Below are positions 1 to 12,003 of a DNA stretch of 64,000 nucleotides, piece after piece (the stretch's first letter is position 1; each line of letters begins with the position of its first letter). Under the pieces are notes generated by a model. That model was not told the origin of the DNA. It was given only the letters and a program-made list of their open reading frames with translations, and did no database searches. The DNA is taken from assembly GCF_022539665.2 (NCBI RefSeq), contig NC_081335.1, positions 4,402,001 to 4,466,000 on the forward strand, given 5' to 3'. Source of the DNA: Daphnia carinata (Eukaryota; Arthropoda; Branchiopoda; Diplostraca; Daphniidae). The translations under genes were made by a program, and so were the position numbers.

Positions 1-800
1 TTTTTTTTTTTTTTGTGTAAAACGGATTGCCATAAGTATATCCTGAAATTTTCAACCAATTCCAGTAGATATTAGGAATCGAAGCTTCTGAATCGTGTCG
101 AATCGAAAAAAAATTTTGAAATTTGGCCAAAAATGAAAAAGTGAGAAGGTTATATAGCCTTCCCACTTTTGTCAAAATGGGCCAAAAACGTCTCTTGGAA
201 TTTGTTGATTTTTTTTTTTTTCAGCTATTGCGTTAAACCAGCCATTTTTTTTTTTTTTTTTTGCACCGTAGCGTACTGGCGCGCTAACACTATCGACTAT
301 TGGCTATCTTTCAAAAACAACTGACTTAATGAAAAAAATAAAATGATTCAGCCCGACAAAATAAATTTTAAGCCCGACTTGTGTTGTTGACGTATAATTT
401 AAAAACTATAATACCTATTGCAAAATAAACTTGATTTCTGTGATTAGCATTCAATTCTAAATCGAAACCATGTATTTTAAGCTAATCTCAAAATTTTGCC
501 AAAAATGAAAAAGTGAGAAGGCTATAGCCTTACCACTTTTGTGAAAATCGGCCAAAAACAACATATCTCAGAGTTTGATAAAATTCACACAGCATAATCG
601 AAATTTAACGCTGACCCGTTTTTTAAAATAAAATGAAGCAAAGTGCTGTTAGCATCCCGATCGCATACGGTTGCCGTGATTCAATAACCATGGCGCATCC
701 CTATCGGCAGTTTCCCGAACGCAATGAAGGCTCCTAGTTTTAATAGCAAATCATCGGTGAATGTGTAGACTAGTTCCATTTTAGAGTTTCGTTTCCAGTA
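1..800. repeat. Dispersed palindrome-containing repeats at left edge
   Basis: No gene is visible here. The stretch holds two copies of a motif in which a run like AAAGTGAGAAGG is followed by its reverse complement (about 138-172 and 507-541), each flanked by gccaaaaa. It also has a GTAGCGTACTGGCGCGCTA motif near 268-288 and agcccgac words near 352-380. The same words recur at 50280-51190 and 56350-57400, so this is another piece of the repeat family that flanks the satellite. Poly-T tracts at 1-14, 210-222 and 247-263 look like simple sequence. Confidence 0.75.
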
Positions 801-1223
801 ATCGGATTAATTCTACTGCTAGTCCCCAAATGGTATTAGGTGTTGTTTAACGGCTGTGGTGCTTTGTTTAACGCATGTGATAACACCTATAATTTTAGTA
901 AATTGCTCTCTTTTTATTAGATTGATTGCACTAAGTGGCAGACCATAGAAGAACAACAAGGAAGAAATGACAAACGTTTGATTTAATTTTTTCGTGTTAT
1001 TTTTTCTTGGGAACAAAGACGACCGTGTACATCTCGCCCTGGAGACAGATGTAAGTCCATCAAACGAGGAATTGGAAAATCTTAATCGAGAAACATAGCT
1101 GCTGAAGTCCGTCATGGATGTAGGACATGCCATCCGACTGGTCTTCATAAATCGGTAGATTTGGTCATAATCGGCTTCACAACAAGAGAACACGAGTTAA
1201 TGATTGTTTCCAACATTTGAGAA
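801..1223. other. Probable 3' end region of liprin-beta
   Basis: This lies just downstream of the last recognised liprin-beta coding exon. The minus-strand frame from 1193 to 819 is open but resembles no liprin sequence. If the donor at 1235 is used, an acceptor near 1165 would add only about nine residues before a stop. If it is not used, the frame stops at 1224. I read the stretch as 3' UTR or a short terminal exon. Confidence 0.4.
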
Positions 1224-4200
1224 TCAGTTAATTACCTTTGGGGAAGATGTTTTGTCATTTTCCAAATCGGAGGAATCAAAAGGTGGACAGACCCAATCGT
1301 CGCAATCGAATTCATCTGGTTTGCCCTTTCTGCGTTTCAACGTAAATTGTGACTTCTTAATTATCTGTTAAAGATGAAAAAAACATTACATTGTAAATAG
1401 AATCATATGAATATAAAGAAAAATAAAACGAACTTTGACTTTGGCGACAGGAGTCAGGAGTGGATAGGCCGATGAAGTCTCCATTTCGCGTTTGGCTTGC
1501 ACTACTTCCCGACCCACCAACTGATTAAAGTGGGTGGCCAAATGACGACGCAATAGCGTCTTACCCTGAGGAATTGATAGCAGAGTGGCTAGCAGCTCGG
1601 CATTAAAGCGAGCCTCGTGCACCAGCAGACCACCGTGAACACCTTTAATTGCGAAAACGACAGCAACCATTAAACATCCCAGTCTATCCGAGGCTATGCA
1701 ATGAATATCTAATTCGTACCAGATCCTCGCATGTTTGGGGCGTACTCAGACAGATCAACAGCTCTTAGCCATTCCATGACACGGTGATTAGTCCAAACAG
1801 CTACTTGGCCAGGAGTAGGATGGGCCGGTTCTTCCGGAACCGAGCGACGTTGCAAACAACTCGGATTGTAATCGTTCATTCGCAACACTTGAATCCCCCG
1901 CCGAATGCAGATGAGGTGAAGTAGGTTTGTCACCTTCAGATGGGTACACAGGTCGTCGACTGTTAGTAAATGAAGCATACGACCATCCAGTCTAGACTCT
2001 AGGAAAGCGTCTTTGTACTGGGGCAAGCCGATATCATCCAACCAACGAACAGCCCATTGATGATCCAATTTCCCAGCGTTCTTTAGCAAATCTATTGAAG
2101 GAAAAAAGATGTGATGGATAATCGACTCACAACTGCTGCATAAATATATACCTGGTAGGATTGGTACAGGCGACATAGGATCCTGAGCTCGGCCTCTGGC
2201 CTCTAGAGCTAGGATTAATTTCTTTTTGTGCAGCGGATGCTTTACGGATAGTTCCTTTTCTATCTCAGCCACCGGAGCTTCTAGTAACTGCTGACCCCTA
2301 CAATTCCAGCGTTGAACTTCGCTGACGTACAAGTGCAATCCCATATCATGAAGCCACGATGCGATATCGTCGCTGGACCATTGTGCGAAGGGAAGGTCAG
2401 ATCTAGATCAAATAATCTGCTTTTAGATGATGCACTTTGATAGAAAAAAACATTATGTATACTCCTGGATAGGTTTGATCGTTTCCGCTGGGCCTGGAGA
2501 CCCATTTTTCCAGCCTAAACGGGGCCCAGCAGTAGAGCGAAGAGTGCCACCACGTCGGAAATCTTCGGCTGAAAGCGGTGTCGATGGATCGCCCTCCAGT
2601 GCACCAGAATTGGCTCGTTTTAATCTTGAATAAAAGAAATATTATGATTAGTATGTCAAACAAATTCTACTCGCACAAGTTATTACTTATCGAAAATCTT
2701 CTTTAGACTTCCACGCGGTTGCTTCGAGAAGCTGTTGAGCGATGGTGAATGGGGTGACGTCGGGCTATTGAACGATGACTCAGTCATCACATCCTCACGT
2801 TCTAACGTGCTGGCGGCTTCATCCTGAAGACGTTTTTGCTCCGTTTCAGCTATTTCGTTTGTCACAACAACAAGAGAAAAGAAAGGGCGTTAAAAAAAAT
2901 GCAACCGAGATGAGCGTGGCGGCTAAGGCACCAAACGATCAATGCAAAGACATGCATTCGGCCATGCAACAACAACAACACAAGCGACCATGCTCTACGA
3001 AAGGACCCGCCTAATCGGACGTCATCACGAACCCGGAAGCTACGAAATGCCAGGACGTCAAACAAAAACAAAACAAAAAAGAAAAAAAAAGGACGGAACT
3101 GCTAAATATCACGCGCTTCCGGCAAGCCGGACATCTTTGAACTACAAAGGCAAAGCCAATAAAAAAAAATGTTGTCATTCGTTTGAGGGAATTTTTTTCG
3201 TCCTCTGTTTCACCTAGATTGGGGGCCGAACTGCTGCGTTTGCTGCTGACGCGGAGCGAAGGGAGTTGAAAATGTTTACCAAACACCACGGCACGCTTGT
3301 TGGCTGTTACTGGCGGGCTGGTGCCCATCGTCGACAGACTGTTGTTGTTATTGTTATGATGGCTGTTGACACTGGTCTGGCGAGGTAGGGAATTGTAGGC
3401 ATCCTGATCCAGTTTGCGGAAGACGCTGGCAGGAGGAGTCTGGCATTGGAACAAACAAAACAAATCAGGTCAATGTTTTTTGACGCCAAAAGCAGCAGCA
3501 ACAATGACATGTCTACATACTTTGGGCGATTGCTGATAGGCAGGTCGCGGCGAATCCGTCACATGAGGCGACTGATTCGACTGCAGTGACGACGCTGAAT
3601 TGGCGGAGAGCAAAGCCTGCAAAAGTCGTTCCAAAAATAGGCTCACATTCAACCGATGCATATTTTCAAATAAAATAAAAAAAGTTCCGAGTATCATGAC
3701 TACTACCCGACGAGGAAATTCGGCTGTTGCACTGCCCGGATGGCGAGGTGGTGTGCCAACCACGGAGGCAGGCGAGGTAGCATTGCTTCTCAAATTCATC
3801 GATTGCAAATTTTCTAACATATCCTGTGAATTGGAAATGTAAATTAATTCAGCGTACGGACAAGCGATTTACGATGAAATGAAGCAATTACCTTTTTGTT
3901 GAAACCAGGGCCCAGCGTGGCTCCGCACAGCGCGTAACACTGCAAAACGTGATAATTAAGACACAAATGGATCGTGGTTAATGAGAGGAAATCGATTGTT
4001 TTTACCTGGCTAACCAATGTGATCATGTCCTGTTCGCTTCGCTTAAGCTGCCCTCTCAGTTCCATGTTATCTTTTTCCATGGCGGCGAATCTCAATTTCA
4101 AGCCAGAAATGTCGCTGAGCAACTCGAGTTGGCGCGTTTCGGCCGCGGAGCGCGACAGTATTTCCTGGCGATTGAAAACAAGCCAAATTAGCTAATGAAA

Positions 4201-7200
4201 AAATGTATGTCAGCATGTAAGAGACGCCGCATTCCACCTTTTGGAAATTATCTTCAGATTTCTGTAACTGGAACGCTCTGTCGGACAGCGTTCTTTCCAA
4301 ATCAGCAATCTTCTCTGTTTGTGCTTCGATCTGGTCCATCAGGATCGAGACTTGCATCTGTAAGGAATCCTTGTCTCCTTCCAGTCGTTGGACACGTTCA
4401 TCCGTCTCCGGCTTTAAACAGAATAAAAACAGAAAATTGGACATGATGAGCTAAAATTCCGTGATGGATGTCAACTAAAATATATCTACAAAAATAATAA
4501 TAATAATAATTTAAAAAATGAGTTGGCGTGAAGACAAACAAATTTAGCCTTCGCCAGACGCATCGTAAGAAAGGGGTGGGGTACTAAGGATAGACGGACT
4601 GCGTATACAAGCAATTCAGTTTCATGAATTAGCCTTGGAAAATGCGGAATGATGGATGGATAATCTTGTTTTCGTTCATGTGTATCAACCTGACAGGGGA
4701 CGGGCGGCGTCTGGTTGCAACAGCAGCACGAGCCGCGTTGCACGGCTGGATAGATTTCGGCGGGCGGGTAGAGCCACGGGGATGGAGAGGCGGACCAAGC
4801 CGGTGTTGCGCACCATCCTGCCGCGTGTCCGTGCGGATGCGATCGATCAAGACTGTACGTCTGCTGGACGTGATAGTGATGCGGCGACGGATGAGGGTGA
4901 CACGGCCGACGGCTGTGCACCTTCTCTACGCTCGAGCGGCTGGACGGACGTCGATGACGTGCCGACGTCGAATCCACTTCGCACTTCGCGCTGGGCAAGT
5001 TTTTGCGCCGGATGACCAGCTCTTCATCGCTGCTACTGCTGCTACTGCTACTATGATTGCTAATGCTCGATTTTGAGCTGGCGTGATGGCGCATCTTGGG
5101 AGCGGCTCGACCATGCTTCTTCTTGGTGACAGTCGTATTAAACATGACGGACCTAATGACTTTCCCTTGATGAGCCAAAGTTGTTTGGCGCAATACGCGT
5201 TTTTAGTCGGAAATTTCACTTTTAACGAGATGCCCCATCAAAAACTCGTTAGCTTTTCCAGATTGCTCCAAGAGGTGACGGAAATAACGGGGTGAACCGC
5301 GCACCGCAATACACCCATATACACACAAACACACACACACAAAAAAAGGGGGGGGGAATCAAATTGAAAAGCAACACGAGCCACAATGAAAAGGGTCAAT
5401 CTCAATTAAGAAAATTGAGGGGATACAAGTGCCAATGGATGGCGACGCATTCGAGCAGATCAGCCGACGCAACAGACTGCACGTCCTGAACGAACAGTCG
5501 CGTCTGACCGTATTAGTTCGGACCGTCTACTACTAGGCCACGCATGCACGCACGGACCTTTTTTTTTTCTTTCTGTTTTGTTTTGTTTCATCTTTCTTTT
5601 TTTGGGTTCACCCAAAAAAAAAAAAAAAAAATTTCTGGGCGAGCAACATCCACATGTGTGTTGGAGAGGAGAACAGAGGGTTGCGTAGGGTGGGATATCG
5701 AAGAAAAGCCGGTGTGGGAATCTGGCAGTGCAGGCATCGCTGGTCTATGTCGACGGAAACGACAGCCAAGAAAAGTTTTGAAGAGGGGAAACAACACTAC
5801 AGAGAGAGAGAGAGTCTGGTAGAGGGTTTTAAATTTAGAAACACTCCGGTCTCCAAAAGGTGAAGACATTTCTGAAGGAGATAGAGACAGATAGAGACGG
5901 AGAAAATAGGCAGCCAAGAAGGCGTGAGGGCTTATACGCTTTGGGAAGAACAAGAGAAAGCTAACTTGAGTCGGGCTTTTCATTCTTTGAATAGTATCGC
6001 CTTTTTATCCACAATCAGCCTTTTTTTTTTTCTTTTTTAAAAGGGCTGTTCTCATCCGTAAGATTCATTTTGTTGTTATCCGGCGGAATTCCGGTAACTT
6101 TGAGGAGGGTCTTGCGCCTGAAAGAATGCGCTGCGCCTTGAAGTTTCAACAGATTCAGTCATCCATTGCCACCCAAAACACAGGATACACGAAAAGATAA
6201 AGTCAACTGCGTAGAATTAGAGATTCTCTTACGCTGACGGTTCGTTAATAGGATGAATAGCTTCGCTTTTTTTTGGTTAACTAACTATGGCTGTTCGCGG
6301 TCCTGCAAAAGACGTCATTCGCCATTGCCAAATTGAAAAACACGGACGTAAAGAGATGGGCGCACAACGAAATGCAAATGGCAACATTCCGGATGACTTG
6401 ACTGACAGGCGGCAATTTCAAAAAAAACAAACAAACCACATCTTACTGAATGAAACCTTGAAAAACAACAAGAACGGACCCAGTGCCACTTTTAGCATGG
6501 CAACAAAAACAATATCCTTTCAAAGGTCCGTAAATAACCCCATATAAACGTCGTTCCATTTTCTTCTTCAAAGTGACTAACCGACTGTACATCCATGGGG
6601 TGGTTCAGTATCACGCCACCAATCCATTACGGCGCACTTTAATGGAAGAACAAAAGCGGCCAAGTTTGGCTGCCACATCGCAGTCCTGCCGTAGGGATGT
6701 GAGTCATCCCCAATCGCAAAGATGAGTCAAACGGAACACTTGCACTCAAAATGTTATTTCTTCAAACAGCTGCGTTTGGAAATTTAAAAAATACTGGTAA
6801 AACCATCAAAAGAGGTCAATGCAAATTGATTTAAAAGAAACGACAACTCCTGCGTGTGGGTGTGGTGTGAAAAAAAAAATTACGAGACGGTACCCGTATT
6901 CAACGCCCTCCCGCGGTGCCAATGTGACGTGCCCGCTCGTATACACACACACAAAAAAAGGGCCACGGACAACAACAATATCCGAAAAAGAGAACGGGAT
7001 AGTTCCATCTGCCAATTTGCATGTCATGGGGGGGGGGGTACGGGCAGCTATAAATACCTTGGGTCGTGAGGAGTTGAACGCGAATGGACTGGGAGCGCCG
7101 CTAAAGGTGGCCGAACGTGAACGAACTAGCGGACTGTTGGCAACCATCTCCAAAGCGGCGGCGGCCAAATCGGCCGCCAATTGATTGTCAACCGTTCGCG

Positions 7201-9152
7201 AAGAAGATCTAGCGCACGGTGGCGAAGGGGCGACAAAGGCTGGCGGAGGGGGTGTTGCGGCCGCGAAGGCCTTCAATTGCTCGTAAAGCGAATCCAAACT
7301 GGGGATCTTGTTGCCAGCCTCCAACGGCTTCTGAGGCTGGAACGGATCGCCATCGCTAGATCCGTCGGCGAAGTCGATCGTTTTCGCTTTGACCAACGTC
7401 GGTCGGTTTCGAAGTGGCCGCGGTGGTTTCGATGCCGCGCCATTTTTTGGCGGTGGAACAGGCGGAGTTACCCGACGCTGATTATGATGTGCCGGACGGC
7501 CCATGGCGGACGCTGGAGACGATCCTCGCGCCCGGCTCAGGACGGGGGAGCTAGTTGGGGTATGAACGGGAGAGGGGGCGGGCGATCGGAAAGAGTAAAC
7601 AACAGATGGGTGATTGAGCCGTTCCATACTGTAAGACTTGTACGGTGGCGGAGTGGAAGGCGGCGGAAGCGGGCGATAGCCCATCCACGAGTCGACGACC
7701 GGATGCACATAGGAGCCGAATCCTGGATAATATTGCAATGAGCCATTGGCGCCGTAAATAGGACTACTTTGCCATTGCCACGATTTATCAGCCGGCGGAG
7801 GTGGCGGAGGGGGAGGTAGGCCGGGCAAGTAGACAGTTTCGTACTCGTGATTGCCGTTCAGTGGCGGATGATCGAAATGGCGATCTTTATTCATGAGATA
7901 ATCCGACTGCATGTTGATGGCTTCCAGCGGGTATGGACAATCGTAGATGTGCTGGTTGGACGGAAATACTGCGGATCGCTTTGACTGGGGTGGGTGAGAA
8001 ACTAAGGCGGTAAGGTGATGAGAAGCGGGCGAATTTCGATTGAATGACCACATCAACAATGGGGAGAAAATGTCACATTTCAAAGTGCACACATGACAAA
8101 AATAATCAAAGCAAGAGGGACACTACACCACCGGGCCGGCTGATCGGCAGCGAGCGACTGTTGTCGTGTTGTGAATGCGAGTCAGCTGGGTTCGCTTCTA
8201 AATAGGAGACGCACGCCCGCGCTGCGCCTTCGACTGAAACACAACGTACACACCGAGGACCTGGAGCTCTCGGCACATATTCATTAGGTCCCCAGACGGG
8301 AACACACAACGGTTGTAATACACAAGAAGGGTAGAGGCAAACGCCTCATAAATATGTGATGCTCATTTCCTCGACTCTCTCGCCGAGGCCTTCAACTCTT
8401 GTACTAATTGCATTTTCCCCCACGTTGCCCAGTCATTAATCAATAGTGATGTGAGGCTTAGGATTTTTTTCCCTTTCTTTTTGGAATCACTAAAGGCTAT
8501 TGTGTAATGAATTTTTTCTTTGCTTTAGCCATTTTCTCTTCTACGTTCGAAGAATTCGTGACAGCAGCATCTTTTCGTTCAACCCTCTCTTTCTGTTTTC
8601 TTCCCTCTTTTTTGGAGGGGCTCATTTCAATGGTCTAAATTTGACACTCTTGACTAGACTGATAGTGTGGTTGATGACAACTTGCAAAGCTTAATGTTTC
8701 GACAACATACATGTTTTCCTTCCATCTAAGAGTTGCTAGCACAATGTTTTAAAAGCAAATAGAAAAAAAAGACTCACCATTCCAAAAGCATTCATGATCC
8801 ACTTGAAGACTTGCTTCTTGTCTGCGCCTGCCATTTCGACAACATCCTGTAGTTGATCCAGGGCTTCTTGGACTGATTTAGGGGCTGTGTGCGAATCTTG
8901 CGATCCAGAGAGCTTCCTCAGTTCTTGTTGTGTGCCTAGATTTCAAACTGTTAACTTCATGGCACACTAATTATTGTGAGGGATATAACCTGCAATGATT
9001 CCATCCATTTGTTGTAGAGCAGCTTCCAGCATTTTGCTTGCCTCTGCATGTGCGCTTAGTGCATTCTCAGCATGTGTGGGTTCCAACACCTGGTTATCAT
9101 CATCATCCATGGGTACTGGTGGTTTCATATCACAATTTATGCTAATTTCCAT
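1224..9152 (-). CDS. Liprin-beta (PPFIBP-type scaffold), multi-exon
   Basis: Liprin-beta is a cytoplasmic scaffold of synaptic and adhesion sites that pairs with liprin-alpha and LAR-type phosphatase complexes. Exons (minus strand): 9152-8990 carries the family N-terminus ASKMLEAALQQMDGIIAG; 8935-8778; 7984-7058, a 309-codon Pro-rich exon with PPPPPPPP and SH3-like PxxP runs; 4411-4238 and 4164-4006, coiled coil beginning ERVQRLEGDKDSL; about 3940-3893, 3832-3711, 3617-3522; about 3440-3215 joined to about 2849-2690 gives RSSSAPNLAETEQKR, a liprin-beta signature; about 2625-2485 has RRGGTLRSTAGPRLGW; then SAM1 (from about 2400), SAM2 (WLDDIGLPQYKDAF), SAM3 (HRVMEWLRAVDLSEYAPN, continued at 1640-1434) and a C-terminal exon to 1236. 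I checked the phases of the first exons and of the coiled-coil exons, and they match. The protein is about 1,100 residues. The large Pro-rich exon between the N-terminus and the coiled coil is longer than in vertebrate homologues I recall. The 3' terminus is uncertain. Confidence 0.93.
4690..5145 (-). CDS. Alternative first exon of liprin-beta (His/Ser-rich)
   Basis: An open frame of 152 codons starts at ATG 5145 and ends at a clean donor (TGTCAG|gttgat) in phase 0, the phase needed to splice onto the coiled-coil exon at 4411. An in-frame stop lies about 16 codons upstream, and no phase-compatible acceptor was found, so an internal promoter is the simplest reading. The product begins MFNTTVTKKKHGRAAPK, has an acidic-tipped Ser run (SSSSSSSSDEEL), His/Pro-rich sequence and a CCCC cluster near its end. 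It would replace the IIAG N-terminus and the Pro-rich exon. I recognise no domain. It could instead be a chance open frame in GC-rich sequence. Confidence 0.5.
5146..7057. other. Liprin-beta intron with simple repeats
   Basis: This intronic stretch, or the promoter region of the shorter isoform, holds an (ACAC)n tract near 5320-5341, a G run at 5348-5356, A/T tracts at 5560-5631, a GA run near 5801-5814 and a G run at 7028-7038. Open frames on either strand show no protein-like composition. Confidence 0.6.
7985..8777. other. Liprin-beta intron, nothing recognised
   Basis: This intron lies between the KWIMNAFGM exon and the Pro-rich exon. Donor (ATG|gtgagt) and acceptor (ccccag) are in phase 0. 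I see pyrimidine-rich stretches and no further exon. Confidence 0.6.
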
Positions 9153-9576
9153 GCATAGGGGTGATTCTCACACAACAATAAAAGGGGACTTGTTGATTCC
9201 ACCAATACGAATCATTAACACAGTTGCAATCGACTTTTCTCGGATTCAATTTCGGGCGCTTTGAAAGCGATGTAGGACAAGGTTCACTTGAGAATGAAAC
9301 AAAAAAGGCGAAACAAAAAAAGGCAAACGATAACAACCAAAAATAGGAACAAATTCCTAGCTGGGTGTGACGGAGCGAGCCAAGAAAAACAGAATATTTT
9401 TCACGTCGATTTTTTGACGTTCCATACAGCATTGCCAGTTCACGAGCCAAAAAAGCTTTTATTCTAATTCATTTGTTTATTTTCCATCGTTTTCTTTTTT
9501 TCCTCGGGAAAAATCACTTATTAGTAAAATTTTTAACAAAAATTAACAAAAAGTTTGATTTTATTTGTTGTTGCAA
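9153..9576. other. Spacer: liprin-beta 5' region and small HSP 3' end
   Basis: This 424-bp stretch between two minus-strand genes should hold the liprin-beta promoter and 5' UTR and the 3' UTR of the small heat-shock gene. It is A/T-rich with no TATA box obvious near 9152. No gene is seen. Confidence 0.5.
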
Positions 9577-10332
9577 TCACTTAAGCTGTTCCCTTTTCGG
9601 AACTTCGCAGCGATCGATTGGTATTTCAAGCGGCTTTTCAGCTTCTGGCTGGGGCGCTTCGATGCATAATACCTTGAAAAAAAAAAACGTTTGGTGTAAA
9701 AACGATTAATGTCAAGCCATGCCTAGTTTTTTTTTTCCTTTACCCCATCGTCGGTGAAGATCGATTTCAGCTCTTCCACCTTCAACGTTTCAGGTAAAAG
9801 ATACTCGCGACAGACTTCCTGGTAAAACCGACCGCCGTCGTCTGATTTACGTTCCATTTTCGCATGAATATTCAACATCCGATCCTTTAGGGAAACTACA
9901 TAATAGTCGATTTTTTTGGTTATAAAGATAAATGAAAAAGCCTATAAAATAAAACTGGAAAAAATACTTTTGATATCTTCCGGTTTGAATCCCGGCATGT
10001 CGATGTTAAGACGGTACATGGGTTTTTCATCGGCGAGAGATGCGTGTGGAAGGGCACGTGGAAGCATAGATTGGTTGAACGTTCGTCCGACATCCTGATA
10101 CAGGCTGTTAAACGTGCGCTCCATATCGCGGACGAGTGATCGGAAAGAGGGATCAAAGAATCCGAATCCCCGACCAAACACACCTCTCGCCTATAATATG
10201 TAAAGAATCACTAAATACTTTATGCTTTGCTTGTGTTATAATGAACCTTTTCGAATTTACCTGCGGCTGATTTAATTTGAGAGCGGACCGGGACAATCTG
10301 CCCAAAACATTACGCGCAATGACGGAAGACAT
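9577..10332 (-). CDS. Small heat-shock protein (alpha-crystallin/Hsp20)
   Basis: This ATP-independent holdase chaperone is encoded by four exons: 10332-10261, 10190-9968, 9895-9744 and 9672-9577. Phases agree throughout and give 180 residues. Residues 1-24 (MSSVIARNVLGRLSRSALKL) are rich in Arg, Ser and hydrophobic residues with no acidic residue, the usual look of a mitochondrial presequence; Drosophila Hsp22 is a known mitochondrial precedent. The alpha-crystallin core runs from about residue 77: YRLNIDMPGFKPEDIKISLKD, then REYLLPETLKVEELKSIFTDDG and VLCIEAP. The C-terminal LEIPI supplies the I-x-I motif that docks neighbouring subunits in the oligomer. A TATA-like element at 10371-10378 lies only about 40 bp before the ATG, implying a very short 5' UTR. 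Mitochondrial location is inferred. Confidence 0.92.
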
Positions 10333-10370
10333 TTTCTCGACGAGTGAAAAGCAAACGCATTAGGCCAGAC

Positions 10371-10378
10371 TATTTATA
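10371..10378 (-). promoter_or_regulatory. Possible TATA box of the small HSP gene
   Basis: TATAAATA on the minus strand lies 39-46 bp upstream of the start codon at 10332. Transcription from it would leave a leader of about a dozen bases. I did not find a convincing array of alternating nGAAn heat-shock elements nearby. Confidence 0.4.
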
Positions 10379-12003
10379 GAGATGACGACGTCGATCCGAT
10401 GAAAAATTGTTAATCGTTCGCCATGCGAATCATTTCGCGGAAATTGAAACTTGAAAAACGTTTTCTTTACTTCCGAAAGCGCAATCACGAATGAATATAA
10501 CGCTGTTAGTTTCGTTTGAGCTTAAGAGCCTGCTGATATCCTGAAATTGCGCAATATTGTACTGGATCACCTAAATTGGGCTTTCGTTTTTTACTACTGG
10601 GAAAAACGAATTTCCAATTAAATAAAATATGCGATCGTCAGATCAACCTTTGAATTGTTAATGTTTTTGTGAGATATACTCTTCTGAATACGACCGCGCT
10701 CGAGTATATTCATTTATCAAGGCTGACAGTGGTCGGCTGTACAGGTCCAGCTATAAGAGGTCATAAAATAGGGCCTGAGAAAGGCCCTTTAGGAGCGAAA
10801 CATTTTATATGCACGAAGAAATAGTGACGGTCAAAAGTAAGTGGAAGGACCGCAGTATATCCCCTCATGATACTCTTGAATATAATCACAATGGTAAAGT
10901 TCATTCATGTCAAACATAAAACGTAAAGGTAAACGAACGAGAACATTCTCCGTAGGTGGCTTATCGCTTTCGTCCCATACGCACACTAGGCTATGTTATA
11001 GTCATGAAAACGTCAATACTCTGCATCAAATTAAAATTATGACGTATTTAAAAAAAAAAAAGAATATATGGGAAAGACAAAAATAACGCCAATCTAATTT
11101 ATGGGTAGATAGAACGTTCATTTTGCTAACGATAGAGTAGCAGCTAACGTTATGTGCTTTTGTTTTTTTTTGTTTTTCTTTCACAACTCAAATCGGAACA
11201 ATAATTCTCCTGCTGTTTCCGGTTATGAAATTGTCAGGCGTGTTCACATCTTTTTTAAAACTCAAGTACAATATACGAGTCTTTTGTTTTCCCTTTTTTT
11301 TTCAGCTGCCAACGACAGAAATATTAGGAGGGGGATGTTCACGATGATGAAGCAGCGTGTATGTTAGCGTTTATGTGTCACGCTCTGATCAGGAAGATTG
11401 CTGAATTATGATGGTGAATAATGGCAATGCGGTTTCGCTATTAGACCAACTATTTTTGCTGATTCATTGAACATCTTTGATTCAGAACTGGTTGTCCTGC
11501 TGGCTGTAGGAAAAGCTTCATTAGAAGGTTATTGAGTATATGTCTTCACAATGTATAAATTTCCCTACTTCCGTTTCTTGTTGAAATGTTGTACTTGTTC
11601 AACCTTCTCTCGTTTGGACGCGTTGACAGGGCGTGCGACAGGCAAACTGTCAATAGTTCGTTTGTAATAATTATACGAAATGAGGTCTCTATTTCCGGTA
11701 AAGCTCCCTTGTAAGCGTCGACAATTGCCAACAAATCAGTCTCTGCCAAGTTAGAAAACGGAATAATAACTAAAATTGCAACTTGGCACTGTGCAACGGA
11801 TATGGCTGATGGAACGACTGGCTCTTTCAGTTTTTACTATGGGGAGCGTCTTTATTACAGTTTTGATATAACGTTCGTTGCCCTGTACATCTTTACTGAC
11901 TCGCAAAGAGGGAAAATTGGTTAGATGGAACCCGTTCGTAGAAGGAATGAAGTCGAAATTATGAAAACGTTTTATTTTTACAATAGGGAAAGCAGCGTGT
12001 CAT
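10379..12003. other. Intergenic, no gene recognised
   Basis: A/T-rich intergenic DNA. A short inverted repeat (agggcct-gaga-aaggccct) lies near 10770-10790. Open frames at 11152-11367 (+) and 11546-11749 (-) are short and lack recognisable sequence. The 3' UTR of the 3CxxC gene probably extends into the right end. Confidence 0.6.

Noticed and set aside
7181-7741. 186-codon plus-strand open frame
   Set aside because: Arg/Trp-rich antisense of the liprin-beta Pro-rich exon, with no independent support.
10379-10500. Heat-shock elements upstream of the small HSP gene
   Set aside because: Words such as ttcgcggaa and ttccgaa are present, but the spacing does not give three alternating nGAAn units.
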